Part shown: piece after piece, positions 26,635 through 38,800 of the stretch
How positions within the stretch are numbered: the first letter of the stretch is position 1
Layout of the letters: each line of letters begins with the position of its first letter
Assembly: GCF_933775445.1 (NCBI RefSeq)
Contig: NW_026089432.1
Coordinates: 62,001 to 126,000 of the forward strand
Direction: 5' to 3'
Source of the DNA: Argentina anserina
Taxonomy: Eukaryota > Streptophyta > Magnoliopsida > Rosales > Rosaceae
DNA: 64,000 nt
Translations under genes and position numbers: made by a program
The notes under the pieces: model-generated
What the model saw: the letters and a program-made list of their open reading frames with translations, nothing else
Told to the model about the DNA's origin: nothing
The model's database searches: none

Positions 26635-28891
26635 ATGCGAGTTTCTATTGAATTTGAGAGTTTTGCAAGTGTGGGAGTGTGTTTCTTTCAAACTGAGTAT
26701 CTTTACATCGTTCGCGTATCTTTACTATTCCAATTGTGTATCTTTATATCGTTTGCGTATCTTTACTATTCGAATTGTGTATCTTTTCATTTCTCGTTTG
26801 AGTATCTTTCTCTAAGGCTTCTGAAGCGAGTTTCTATTGTATTTGAGAGTTTTGCAAGTGTGGGAGTGTGTTTCATTCAAACTGAGTATCTTTACATCGT
26901 TTGCGTATCTTTACTATTCCAATTGTGTATCTTTACATCGTTTGCGTATCTTTACTATTCCAATTGTGTATCTTTTCATTTCTCGTTTGAGTATCTTTCT
27001 GTAAGGCTTCTGATGCGAGTTTCTAATGTATTTGAGAGTTTTGCAAGTGTGGGAGTGTGTTTCTTTCAAACTTTTTATCTTTACATCGTTTGCGTATCTT
27101 TACTATTCCAATTGTGTATCTTTTCATTTCTCGTTTTAGTATCTTTCTGTAAGGCTTCTGATGCGAGTTTCTATTGTATTTAGGAGTTTTGCAAGTGTGG
27201 GAGTGTGTTTCCTTCAAACTGAGTATCTTTACATCGTTTGCGTATCTTTACGATTCCAATTGTGTATCTTTTCATTTCTCGTTTGAGTATCTTTCTGTAA
27301 GGCTTTCTGATGCGAGTTTCTATTGAATTTGAGAGTTTTGCAAGTGTGGGAGTGTGTTTCTTTCAAACTGAGTATCTTTACATCGTTTGCGTATGTTTAC
27401 TATTCCAATTGTGTATCTTTACATCGTTTGCGTATCTTTACTATTCCAATTGTGTATCTTTTCATTTCTCGTTTTAGTATCTTTCTGTAAGGCTTCTGAT
27501 GCGAGTTTCTATTGTATTTGAGAGTTTTGCAAGTGTGGGAGTGTGTTTCTTTCAAACTGAGTATCTTTACATCGTTTGCGTATCTTTACTATTCCAATTG
27601 TGTATCTTTACATCGTTTGCGTATCTTTACTATTCCAATTGTGTATCTTTTCATTTCTCGTTTGAGTATCTTTCTGTAAGGCTTCTGATGCGAGTTTCTA
27701 TTGTATTCGAGAGTTTTGCAAGTGTGGGAGTGTGTTTCATTCAAACTGAGTATCTTTACATCGTTTGCGTATCTTTACTATTCCAATTGTGTATCTTTAC
27801 ATCGTTTGCGTATCTTTACTATTCCAATTGTGTATCTTTTCATTTCTCGTTTGAGTATCTTTCTGTAAGGCTTTCTGATGCGAGTTCTTTTGAATTTGAG
27901 AGTTTTGCAAGTGTGGGAGTGTGTTTCTTTCAAACTGAGTATCTTTACATCGTTCGCGTATCTTTACTATTCCAATTGTTTATCTTTACATTTCTCGTTT
28001 GAGTATCTTTCTGTAAGGCTTCCTGATGCGAGTTTCTATTGAATTTGAGAGTTTTGCAAGTGTGGGAGTGTGTTTCTTTCAAACTGAGTATCTTTACATC
28101 GTTCGCGTATCTTTACTATTCCAATTGTGTATCTTTATATCGTTTGCGTATCTTTACTATTCGAATTGTGTATCTTTTCATTTCTCGTTTGAGTATCTTT
28201 CTCTAAGGCTTCTGAAGCGAGTTTCTATTGTATTTGAGAGTTTTGCAAGTGTGGGAGTGTGTTTCATTCAAACTGAGTATCTTTACATCGTTTGCGTATC
28301 TTTACTATTCCAATTGTGTATCTTTACATCGTTTGCGTATCTTTACAATTCCAATTGTGTATCTTTTCATTTCTCGTTTGAGTATCTTTCTGTCAGGCTT
28401 TCTGATGCGAGTTTCTATTGAATTTGATAGTTTTGCAAGTGTGGGAGTGTGTTTCTTTCAAACTGAGTATCTTTACATCGTTCGCGTATCTTTACTATTC
28501 CAATTGTGTATCTTTACATTTCTCGTTTGAGTATCTTTCTGTAAGGCTTCCTGATGCGAGTTTCTATTGAATTTGAGAGTTTTGCAAGTGTGGGAGTGTG
28601 TTTCTTTCAAACTGAGTATCTTTACATCGTTCGCGTATCTTTACTATTCCAATTGTGTATCTTTACATCGTTTGCGTATCTTTACTATTCCAATTGTGTA
28701 TCTTTTCATTTCTCGTTTGAGTATCTTTCTGTAAGGCTTTCTGATGCGAGTTCTTTTGAATTTGAGAGTTTTGCAAGTGTGGGAGTGTGTTTCTTTCAAA
28801 CTGAGTATCTTTACATCGTTCGCGTATCTTTACTATTCCAATTGTGTATCTTTACATTTCTCGTTTGAGTATCTTTCTGTAAGGCTTCCTG
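26635..28891 (+). repeat. HOR 2,257 bp, copy 1
   Basis: Thirteen monomers of 189, 189, 148, 149, 189, 189, 190, 148, 189, 190, 149, 190 and 148 bp. The fourth monomer (from 27,161) starts with GTATTTAGGAG, a mark confined to this HOR domain. The third has CTAATGTATTT and CAAACTTTTTATC. The last five form the 866-bp cassette. Confidence 0.88.
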
Positions 28892-30662
28892 ATGCGAGTT
28901 TCTATTGAATTTGAGAGTTTTGCAAGTGTGGGAGTGTGTTTCTTTCAAACTGAGTATCTTTACATCGTTCGCGTATCTTTACTATTCCAATTGTGTATCT
29001 TTATATCGTTTGCGTATCTTTACTATTCGAATTGTGTATCTTTTCATTTCTCGTTTGAGTATCTTTCTCTAAGGCTTCTGAAGCGAGTTTCTATTGTATT
29101 TGAGAGTTTTGCAAGTGTGGGAGTGTGTTTCATTCAAACTGAGTATCTTTACATCGTTTGCGTATCTTTACTATTCCAATTGTGTATCTTTACATCGTTT
29201 GCGTATCTTTACTATTCCAATTGTGTATCTTTTCATTTCTCGTTTGAGTATCTTTCTGTAAGGCTTCTGATGCGAGTTTCTAATGTATTTGAGAGTTTTG
29301 CAAGTGTGGGAGTGTGTTTCTTTCAAACTTTTTATCTTTACATCGTTTGCGTATCTTTACTATTCCAATTGTGTATCTTTTCATTTCTCGTTTTAGTATC
29401 TTTCTGTAAGGCTTCTGATGCGAGTTTCTATTGTATTTAGGAGTTTTGCAAGTGTGGGAGTGTGTTTCCTTCAAACTGAGTATCTTTACATCGTTTGCGT
29501 ATCTTTACGATTCCAATTGTGTATCTTTTCATTTCTCGTTTGAGTATCTTTCTGTAAGGCTTTCTGATGCGAGTTTCTATTGAATTTGAGAGTTTTGCAA
29601 GTGTGGGAGTGTGTTTCTTTCAAACTGAGTATCTTTACATCGTTTGCGTATGTTTACTATTCCAATTGTGTATCTTTACATCGTTTGCGTATCTTTACTA
29701 TTCCAATTGTGTATCTTTTCATTTCTCGTTTTAGTATCTTTCTGTAAGGCTTCTGATGCGAGTTTCTATTGTATTTTAGAGTTTTGCAAGTGTGGGAGTG
29801 TGTTTCTTTCAAACTTAGTATCTTTACATCGTTTGCGTATCTTTACTATTCCAATTGTGTATCTTTTCATTTCTCGTTTGAGTATCTTTCTGTAAGGCTT
29901 CCTGATGCGAGTTTCTATTGAATTTGAGAGTTTTGCAAGTGTGGGAGTGTGTTTCTTTCAAACTGAGTATCTTTACATCGTTTGCGTATCTTTACTATTC
30001 CAATTGTGTATCTTTACATCGTTTGCGTATCTTTACTATTCTAATTGTGTATCTTTACATCGTTTGCGTATCTTTACTATTCCAATTGTGTATCTTTTCA
30101 TTTCTCGTTTGAGTATCTTTCTGTAAGGCTTTCTGATGCGAGTTCTATTGAATTTGAGAGTTTTGCAAGTGTGGGAGTGTGTTTCTTTCAAACTGAGTAT
30201 CTTTACATCGTTCGCGTATCTTTACTATTCCAATTGTGTATCTTTATATCGTTTGCGTATCTTTACTATTCGAATTGTGTATCTTTTCATTTCTCGTTTG
30301 AGTATCTTTCTCTAAGGCTTCTGAAGCGAGTTTCTATTGTATTTGAGAGTTTTGCAAGTGTGGGAGTGTGTTTCATTCAAACTGAGTATCTTTACATCGT
30401 TTGCGTATCTTTACTATTCCAATTGTGTATCTTTACATCGTTTGCGTATCTTTACAATTCCAATTGTGTATCTTTTCATTTCTCGTTTGAGTATCTTTCT
30501 GTCAGGCTTTCTGATGCGAGTTTCTATTGAATTTGATAGTTTTGCAAGTGTGGGAGTGTGTTTCTTTCAAACTGAGTATCTTTACATCGTTCGCGTATCT
30601 TTACTATTCCAATTGTGTATCTTTACATTTCTCGTTTGAGTATCTTTCTGTAAGGCTTCCTG
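28892..30662 (+). repeat. HOR 2,257 bp family, deleted copy (1,771 bp)
   Basis: Ten monomers of 189, 189, 148, 149, 189, 149, 231, 188, 190 and 149 bp. Against the 2,258-bp copy that follows, two pieces are missing: 149 bp within the cassette, leaving a chimeric 188-bp monomer at 30,136-30,323, and 338 bp (a 190-bp plus a 148-bp monomer) before 30,663. The losses total 487 bp, which accounts for the length difference. GTATTTAGGAG is kept. Confidence 0.87.
30136..30323 (+). repeat. Chimeric monomer (188 bp)
   Basis: The head starts as the short GCGAGTTC type but reads on as CTATTG, where that type has CTTTTG. The modules and tail are of the CGTTCGCG / TATATCG / CTCTAAGG type, which normally forms the next monomer. 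This is what a crossover between adjacent monomers at the head would leave after losing 149 bp. It is the only GCGAGTTCTATTG head I found. Confidence 0.82.
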
Positions 30663-32920
30663 ATGCGAGTTTCTATTGAATTTGAGAGTTTTGCAAGTGT
30701 GGGAGTGTGTTTCTTTCAAACTGAGTATCTTTACATCGTTCGCGTATCTTTACTATTCCAATTGTGTATCTTTATATCGTTTGCGTATCTTTACTATTCG
30801 AATTGTGTATCTTTTCATTTCTCGTTTGAGTATCTTTCTCTAAGGCTTCTGAAGCGAGTTTCTTTTGTATTTGAGAGTTTTGCAAGTGTGGGAGTGTGTT
30901 TCATTCAAACTGAGTATCTTTACATCGTTTGCGTATCTTTACTATTCCAATTGTGTATCTTTACATCGTTTGCGTATCTTTACTATTCCAATTGTGTATC
31001 TTTTCATTTCTCGTTTGAGTATCTTTCTGTAAGGCTTCTGATGCGAGTTTCTAATGTATTTGAGAGTTTTGCAAGTGTGGGAGTGTGTTTCTTTCAAACT
31101 TTTTATCTTTACATCGTTTGCGTATCTTTACTATTCCAATTGTGTATCTTTTCATTTCTCGTTTTAGTATCTTTCTGTAAGGCTTCTGATGCGAGTTTCT
31201 ATTGTATTTAGGAGTTTTGCAAGTGTGGGAGTGTGTTTCCTTCAAACTGAGTATCTTTACATCGTTTGCGTATCTTTACGATTCCAATTGTGTATCTTTT
31301 CATTTCTCGTTTGAGTATCTTTCTGTAAGGCTTTCTGATGCGAGTTTCTATTGAATTTGAGAGTTTTGCAAGTGTGGGAGTGTGTTTCTTTCAAACTGAG
31401 TATCTTTACATCGTTTGCGTATGTTTACTATTCCAATTGTGTATCTTTACATCGTTTGCGTATCTTTACTATTCCAATTGTGTATCTTTTCATTTCTCGT
31501 TTTAGTATCTTTCTGTAAGGCTTCTGATGCGAGTTTCTATTGTATTTTAGAGTTTTGCAAGTGTGGGAGTGTGTTTCTTTCAAACTTAGTATCTTTACAT
31601 CGTTTGCGTATCTTTACTATTCCAATTGTGTATCTTTTCATTTCTCGTTTGAGTATCTTTCTGTAAGGCTTCCTGATGCGAGTTTCTATTGAATTTGAGA
31701 GTTTTGCAAGTGTGGGAGTGTGTTTCTTTCAAACTGAGTATCTTTACATCGTTTGCGTATCTTTACTATTCCAATTGTGTATCTTTACATCGTTTGCGTA
31801 TCTTTACTATTCTAATTGTGTATCTTTACATCGTTTGCGTATCTTTACTATTCCAATTGTGTATCTTTTCATTTCTCGTTTGAGTATCTTTCTGTAAGGC
31901 TTTCTGATGCGAGTTCTTTTGAATTTGAGAGTTTTGCAAGTGTGGGAGTGTGTTTCTTTCAAACTGAGTATCTTTACATCGTTCGCGTATCTTTACTATT
32001 CCAATTGTGTATCTTTACATTTCTCGTTTGAGTATCTTTCTGTAAGGCTTCCTGATGCGAGTTTCTATTGAATTTGAGAGTTTTGCAAGTGTGGGAGTGT
32101 GTTTCTTTCAAACTGAGTATCTTTACATCGTTCGCGTATCTTTACTATTCCAATTGTGTATCTTTATATCGTTTGCGTATCTTTACTATTCGAATTGTGT
32201 ATCTTTTCATTTCTCGTTTGAGTATCTTTCTCTAAGGCTTCTGAAGCGAGTTTCTATTGTATTTGAGAGTTTTGCAAGTGTGGGAGTGTGTTTCATTCAA
32301 ACTGAGTATCTTTACATCGTTTGCGTATCTTTACTATTCCAATTGTGTATCTTTACATCGTTTGCGTATCTTTACAATTCCAATTGTGTATCTTTTCATT
32401 TCTCGTTTGAGTATCTTTCTGTCAGGCTTTCTGATGCGAGTTTCTATTGAATTTGATAGTTTTGCAAGTGTGGGAGTGTGTTTCTTTCAAACTGAGTATC
32501 TTTACATCGTTCGCGTATCTTTACTATTCCAATTGTGTATCTTTACATTTCTCGTTTGAGTATCTTTCTGTAAGGCTTCCTGATGCGAGTTTCTATTGAA
32601 TTTGAGAGTTTTGCAAGTGTGGGAGTGTGTTTCTTTCAAACTGAGTATCTTTACATCGTTCGCGTATCTTTACTATTCCAATTGTGTATCTTTACATCGT
32701 TTGCGTATCTTTACTATTCCAATTGTGTATCTTTTCATTTCTCGTTTGAGTATCTTTCTGTAAGGCTTTCTGATGCGAGTTCTTTTGAATTTGAGAGTTT
32801 TGCAAGTGTGGGAGTGTGTTTCTTTCAAACTGAGTATCTTTACATCGTTCGCGTATCTTTACTATTCCAATTGTGTATCTTTACATTTCTCGTTTGAGTA
32901 TCTTTCTGTAAGGCTTCCTG
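30663..32920 (+). repeat. HOR 2,258 bp, copy 3 of the family
   Basis: Thirteen monomers of 189, 189, 148, 149, 189, 149, 231, 148, 189, 190, 149, 190 and 148 bp. Monomers six to eight differ from the copy at 26,635, which has 189, 190, 148 there. The equal total length hides a segment replacement. The second monomer has a private TTTCTTTTGTATTTG head near 30,860. Confidence 0.87.
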
Positions 32921-34163
32921 ATGCGAGTTTCTATTGAATTTGAGAGTTTTGCAAGTGTGGGAGTGTGTTTCTTTCAAACTGAGTATCTTTACATCGTTCG
33001 CGTATCTTTACTATTCCAATTGTGTATCTTTATATCGTTTGCGTATCTTTACTATTCGAATTGTGTATCTTTTCATTTCTCGTTTGAGTATCTTTCTCTA
33101 AGGCTTCTGAAGCGAGTTTCTATTGTATTTGAGAGTTTTGCAAGTGTGGGAGTGTGTTTCATTCAAACTGAGTATCTTTACATCGTTTGCGTATCTTTAC
33201 TATTCCAATTGTGTATCTTTACATCGATTGCGTATCTTTACTATTCCAATTGTGTATCTTTTCATTTCTCGTTTGAGTATCTTTCTGTAAGGCTTCTGAT
33301 GCGAGTTTCTAATGTATTTGAGAGTTTTGCAAGTGTGGGAGTGTGTTTATTTCAAACTTTTTATCTTTACATCGTTTGCGTATCTTTACTATTCCAATTG
33401 TGTATCTTTTCATTTCTCGTTTTAGTATCTTTCTGTAAGGCTTCTGATGCGAGTTTCTATTGTATTTAGGAGTTTTGCAAGTGTGGGAGTGTGTTTCCTT
33501 CAAACTGAGTATCTTTACATCGTTTGCGTATCTTTACGATTCCAATTGTGTATCTTTTCATTTCTCGTTTGAGTATCTTTCTGTAAGGCTTTCTGATGCG
33601 AGTTTCTATTGAATTTGAGAGTTTTGCAAGTGTGGGAGTGTGTTTCTTTCAAACTGAGTATCTTTACATCGTTTGCGTATGTTTACTATTCCAATTGTGT
33701 ATCTTTACATCGTTTGCGTATCTTTACTATTCCAATTGTGTATCTTTTCATTTCTCGTTTTAGTATCTTTCTGTAAGGCTTCTGATGCGAGTTTCTATTG
33801 TATTTTAGAGTTTTGCAAGTGTGGGAGTGTGTTTCTTTCAAACTTAGTATCTTTACATCGTTTGCGTATCTTTACTATTCCAATTGTGTATCTTTTCATT
33901 TCTCGTTTGAGTATCTTTCTGTAAGGCTTCCTGATGCGAGTTTCTATTGAATTTGAGAGTTTTGCAAGTGTGGGAGTGTGTTTCTTTCAAACTGAGTATC
34001 TTTACATCGTTTGCGTATCTTTACTATTCCAATTGTGTATCTTTACATCGTTTGCGTATCTTTACTATTCTAATTGTGTATCTTTACATCGTTTGCGTAT
34101 CTTTACTATTCCAATTGTGTATCTTTTCATTTCTCGTTTTAGTATCTTTCTGTAAGGCTTCTG
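32921..34163 (+). repeat. HOR 2,258 bp family, partial copy 4
   Basis: Monomers of 189, 189, 148, 149, 189, 149 and 230 bp repeat the start of the previous unit and keep GTATTTAGGAG near 33,465. After 34,163 the array changes to GATGCGACTTTC heads and expanded module runs. Confidence 0.85.
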
Positions 34164-35775
34164 ATGCGACTTTCTATTGTATTTGAGAGTTTTGCTAGTG
34201 TGGGAGTGTGGTTCCTTCAAACTGAGTATCTTTACATCGTTTCCGTATCTTTACGATTCCAATTGTGTATCTTTTCATTTCTCGTTTGAGTATTTTTCTG
34301 TAAGGCTTTCTGATGCGAGTTTCTATTGAATTTGAGAGTTTTGCAAGTGTGGGAGTGTGTTTCTTTCAAACTGAGTATCTTTACATCGTTTGCGTATCTT
34401 TACTATTCCAATTGTGTATCTTTACATCGTTTGCGTATCTTTACTGTTCCAATTGAGTATCTTTACATCGTTTGCGTATCTTTACTATTCCAATTGTGTA
34501 TCTTTACATCGTTTGCGTATCTTTACTGTTCCAATTGAGTATCTTTACATCGTTTGCGTATCTTTACTTTTCCAATTGTGTATCTTTACATCGTTTGCGT
34601 ATCTTTACTATTCCAATTGTGTATCTTTACATCGTTTGCGTATCTTTACTATTCCAATTGTGTATCTTTTCATTTCTCGTTTGAGTATCTTTCTGTAAGG
34701 CTTCTGATGCGAGTTTCTAATGTATTTGAGAGTTTTGCAAGTGTGGGAGTGTGTTTCTTTCAAACTGAGTATCTTTACATCGTTTGCGTATCTTTACTAT
34801 TCCAATTGTGTATCTTTACATCGTTTGCGTATCTTTACTGTTCCAATTGAGTATCTTTACATCGTTTGCGTATCTTTACTATTCCAATTGTGTATCTTTA
34901 CATCGTTTGCGTATCTTTACTATTCCAATTGTGTATCTTTACATCGTTTGCGTATCTTTACTATTCCAATTGTGTATCTTTTCATTTCTCGTTTGAGTAT
35001 CTTTCTGTAAGGCTTCTGATGCGAGTTTCTAATGTATTTGAGAGTTTTGCAAGTGTCGGAGTGTGTTTCTTTCAAACTTTTTATCTTTACATCGTTTGCG
35101 TATCTTTACTATTCCAATTGTGTATATTTTCATTTCTCGTTTGAGTATCTTTCTGTAAGGCTTTCTGATGCGAGTTCTTTTGAATTTGAGAGTTTTGCAA
35201 GTGTGGGAGTGTGTTTCTTTCAAACTGAGTATCTTTACATCGTTTGCGTATCTTTACTATTCCAATTGTGTATCTTTACATCGTTTGCGTATCTTTACTG
35301 TTCCAATTGAGTATCTTTACATCGTTTGCGTATCTTTACTATTCCAATTGTGTATCTTTACATCGTTTGCGTATCTTTACTATTCCAATTGTGTATCTTT
35401 ACATCGTTTGCGTATCTTTACTATTCCAATTGTGTATCTTTTCATTTCTCGTTTGAGTATCTTTCTGTAAGGCTTCTGATGCGAGTTTCTAATGTATTTG
35501 AGAGTTTTGCAAGTGTGGGAGTGTGTTTCTTTCAAACTTTTTATCTTTACATCGTTTGCGTATCTTTACTATTCCAATTGTGTATCTTTTCATTTCTCGT
35601 TTTAGTATCTTTCTGTAAGGCTTCTGATGCGACTTTCTATTGTATTTGAGAGTTTTGCTAGTGTGGGAATGTGGTTCCTTCAAACTGAGTATCTTTACAT
35701 CGTTTCCGTATCTTTACGATTCCAATTGTGTATCTTTTCATTTCTCGTTTGAGTATTTTTCTGTAAGGCTTTCTG
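34164..35775 (+). repeat. 41-bp module expansion zone
   Basis: Successive monomers of 149, 394, 312, 149, 311, 148 and 149 bp contain 1, 7, 5, 1, 5, 1 and 1 modules, the densest module expansion in the window. GATGCGACTTTC heads together with GTGGTTCC mark the ends at 34,164 and 35,627 and recur to 53,703. TTTGCTAGTG (instead of TTTGCAAGTG) is private to these two monomers. Confidence 0.88.
34313..34706 (+). repeat. Seven-module monomer (394 bp), longest in window
   Basis: The head is followed by seven direct 41-bp modules at 34,375-34,661 and then the usual tail. The diagnostic ACTGTTCCAATTGAG variant, normally present once at module 2, appears at modules 2 and 4, exactly 82 bp apart (ACTGTT at 34,443 and 34,525). 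This is direct evidence of an internal duplication of a two-module block. Module 5 carries a private ACTTTTCC change. I see no six-module (353-bp) monomer in the window. Confidence 0.92.
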
Positions 35776-35879
35776 ATGCGAGTTTCTATTGAATTTGAGA
35801 GTTTTGCAAGTGTGGGAGTGTGTTTCTTTCAAACTGAGTATCTTTACATCGTTTGCGAATGTTTACTATTCCAATTGTG

Positions 35880-38800
35880 TATCTTTACATCGTTTGCGTG
35901 TCTTTACTATTCCAATTGTGTATCTTTACATCGTTTGCGTATATTTACTATTCCAATTGTGTATCTTTTCATTTCTCGTTTAAGTATCTTTCTCTAAGGC
36001 TTCTGAAGCGAGTTTCTATTGTATTTGAGAGTTTTGCAAGTGTGGGAGTGTGTTTCATTCAAACTGAGTATCTTTACATCGTTTGCGTATCTTTACTATT
36101 CCAATTGTGTATCTTTACATCGTTTGCGTATCTTTACTATTCTAATTGTGTATCTTTTCATTTCTCGTTTGAGTATCTTTCTGTAAGGCTTCTGATGCGA
36201 GTTTCTAATGTATTTGAGAGTTTTGCAAGTGTGGGAGTGTGTTTCTTTCAAACTTTTTATCTTTACATCGTTTGCGTATCTTTACTATTCCAATTGTGTA
36301 TCTTTTAATTTCTCGTTTTAGTATCTTTCTGTAAGGCTTCTGATGCGAGTTTCTATTGTATTTGAGAGTTTTGCAAGTGTGGGAGTGTGTTTCCTTCAAA
36401 CTGAGTATCTTTACATCGTTTGCGTATCTTTACGATTCCAATTGTGTATCTTTTCATTTCTCGTTTGAGTATCTTTCTGTAAGGCTTTCTGATGCGAGTT
36501 TCTATTGAATTTGAGAGTTTTGCAAGTGTGGGAGTGTGTTTCTTTCAAACTGAGTATCTTTACATCGTTTGCGAATGTTTACTATTCCAATTGTGTATCT
36601 TTACATCGTTTGCGTATCTTTACTATTCCAATTGTGTATCTTTTAATTTCTCGTTTTAGTATCTTTCTGTAAGGCTTCTGATGCGAGTTTCTATTGTATT
36701 TGAGAGTTTTGCAAGTGTGGGAGTGTGTTTCTTTCAAACTTAGTATCTTTACATCGTTTTCGTATCTTTACTATTCCAATTGTGTATCTTTTCATTTCTC
36801 GTTTGAGTATCTTTCTGTAAGGCTTCCTGATGCGAGTTTCTATTGAATTTGAGAGTTTTGCAAGTGTGGGAGTGTGTTTCTTTCAAACTGAGTATCTTTA
36901 CATCGTTCGCGTATCTTTACTATTCCAATTGTGTATCTTTATATCGTTTGCGTATCTTTACTATTCGAATTGTGTATCTTTTCATTTCTCGTTTGAGTAT
37001 CTTTCTGTAAGGCTTCTGATGCGAGTTTCTATTGTATTTGAGAGTTTTGCAAGTGTGGGAGTGTGTTTCTTTCAAACTTAGTATCTTTACATCGTTTGCG
37101 TATCTTTACTATTCCAATTGTGTATCTTTTCATTTCTCGTTTGAGTATCTTTCTGTAAGGCTTCCTGATGCGAGTTTCTATTGAATTTGAGAGTTTTGCA
37201 AGTGTGGGAGTGTGTTTCTTTCAAACTGAGTATCTTTACATCGTTTGCGTATCTTTACTATTCCAATTGTGTATCTTTACATCGTTTGCGTATCTTTACT
37301 ATTCTAATTGTGTATCTTTACATCGTTTGCGTATCTTTACAATTCCAATTGTGTATCTTTTCATTTCTCGTTTTAGTATCTTTCTGTAAGGCTTCTGATG
37401 CGACTTTCTATTGTAATTGAGAGTTTTGCAAGTGTGGGAGTGTGGTTCCTTCAAACTGAGTATCTTTACATCGTTTCCGTATCTTTACGATTCCAATTGT
37501 GTATCTTTTCATTTCTCGTTTGAGTATTTTTCTGTAAGGCTTTCTGATGCGAGTTTCTATTGAATTTGAGAGTTTTGCAAGTGTGGGAGTGTGTTTCTTT
37601 CAAACTGAGTATCTTTACATCGTTTGCGTATCTTTACTATTCCAATTGTGTATCTTTACATCGTTTGCGTATCTTTACTGTTCCAATTGAGTATCTTTAC
37701 ATCGTTTGCGTATCTTTACTATTCCAATTGTGTATCTTTACATCGTTTGCGTATGTTTACTATTCCAATTGTGTATCTTTACATCGTTTGCGTATCTTTA
37801 CTATTCCAATTGTGTATCTTTTCATTTCTCGTTTTAGTATCTTTCTGTAAGGCTTCTGATGCGAGTTTCTATTGTATTTGAGAGTTTTGCAAGTGTGGGA
37901 GTGTGTTTCTTTCAAACTTAGTATCTTTACATCGTTTGCGTATCTTTACTATTCCAATTGTGTATCTTTTCATTTCTCGTTTGAGTATCTTTCTGTAAGG
38001 CTTCCTGATGCGAGTTTCTATTGAATTTGAGAGTTTTGCAAGTGTGGGAGTGTGTTTCTTTCAAACTGAGTATCTTTACATCGTTTGCGTATGTTTACTA
38101 TTCCAATTGTGTATCTTTACATCGTTTGCGTATCTTTACTATTCCAATTGTGTATCTTTACATTTCTCGTTTTAGTATCTTTCTGTAAGGCTTCTGATGC
38201 GAGTTTCTATTGTATTTGAGAGTTTTGCAAGTGTGGGAGTGTGTTTCTTTCAAACTTAGTATCTTTACATCGTTTGCGTATCTTTACTATTCCAATTGTG
38301 TATCTTTTCATTTCTCGTTTGAGTATCTTTCTGTAAGGCTTCCTGATGCGAGTTTCTATTGAATTTGAGAGTTTTGCAAGTGTGGGAGTGTGTTTCTTTC
38401 AAACTGAGTATCTTTACATCGTTTGCGTATCTTTACTATTCCAATTGTGTATCTTTACATCGTTTGCGTATCTTTACTATTCTAATTGTGTATCTTTACA
38501 TCGTTTGCGTATCTTTACTATTCCAATTGTGTATCTTTTCATTTCTCGTTTTAGTATCTTTCTGTAAGGCTTCTGATGCGAGTTTCTATTGTATTTGAGA
38601 GTTTTGCAAGTGTGAGAGTGCGTTTCCTTCAAACTGAGTATCTTTACATCGTTTCCGTATCTTTACGATTCCAATTGTGTATCTTTTCATTTCTCGTTTG
38701 AGTATTTTTCTGTAAGGCTTTCTGATGCGAGTTTCTATTGAATTTGAGAGTTTTGCAAGTGTGGGAGTGTGTTTCTTTCAAACTTAGTATCTTTACATCG

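Noticed and set aside
34375..34661. Could the regular direct repeats be a CRISPR array?
   Set aside because: There are no unique spacers. Unit and intervening sequence are all repeats of the same 41-bp module, the scale is far beyond any CRISPR array, and no cas genes are present.
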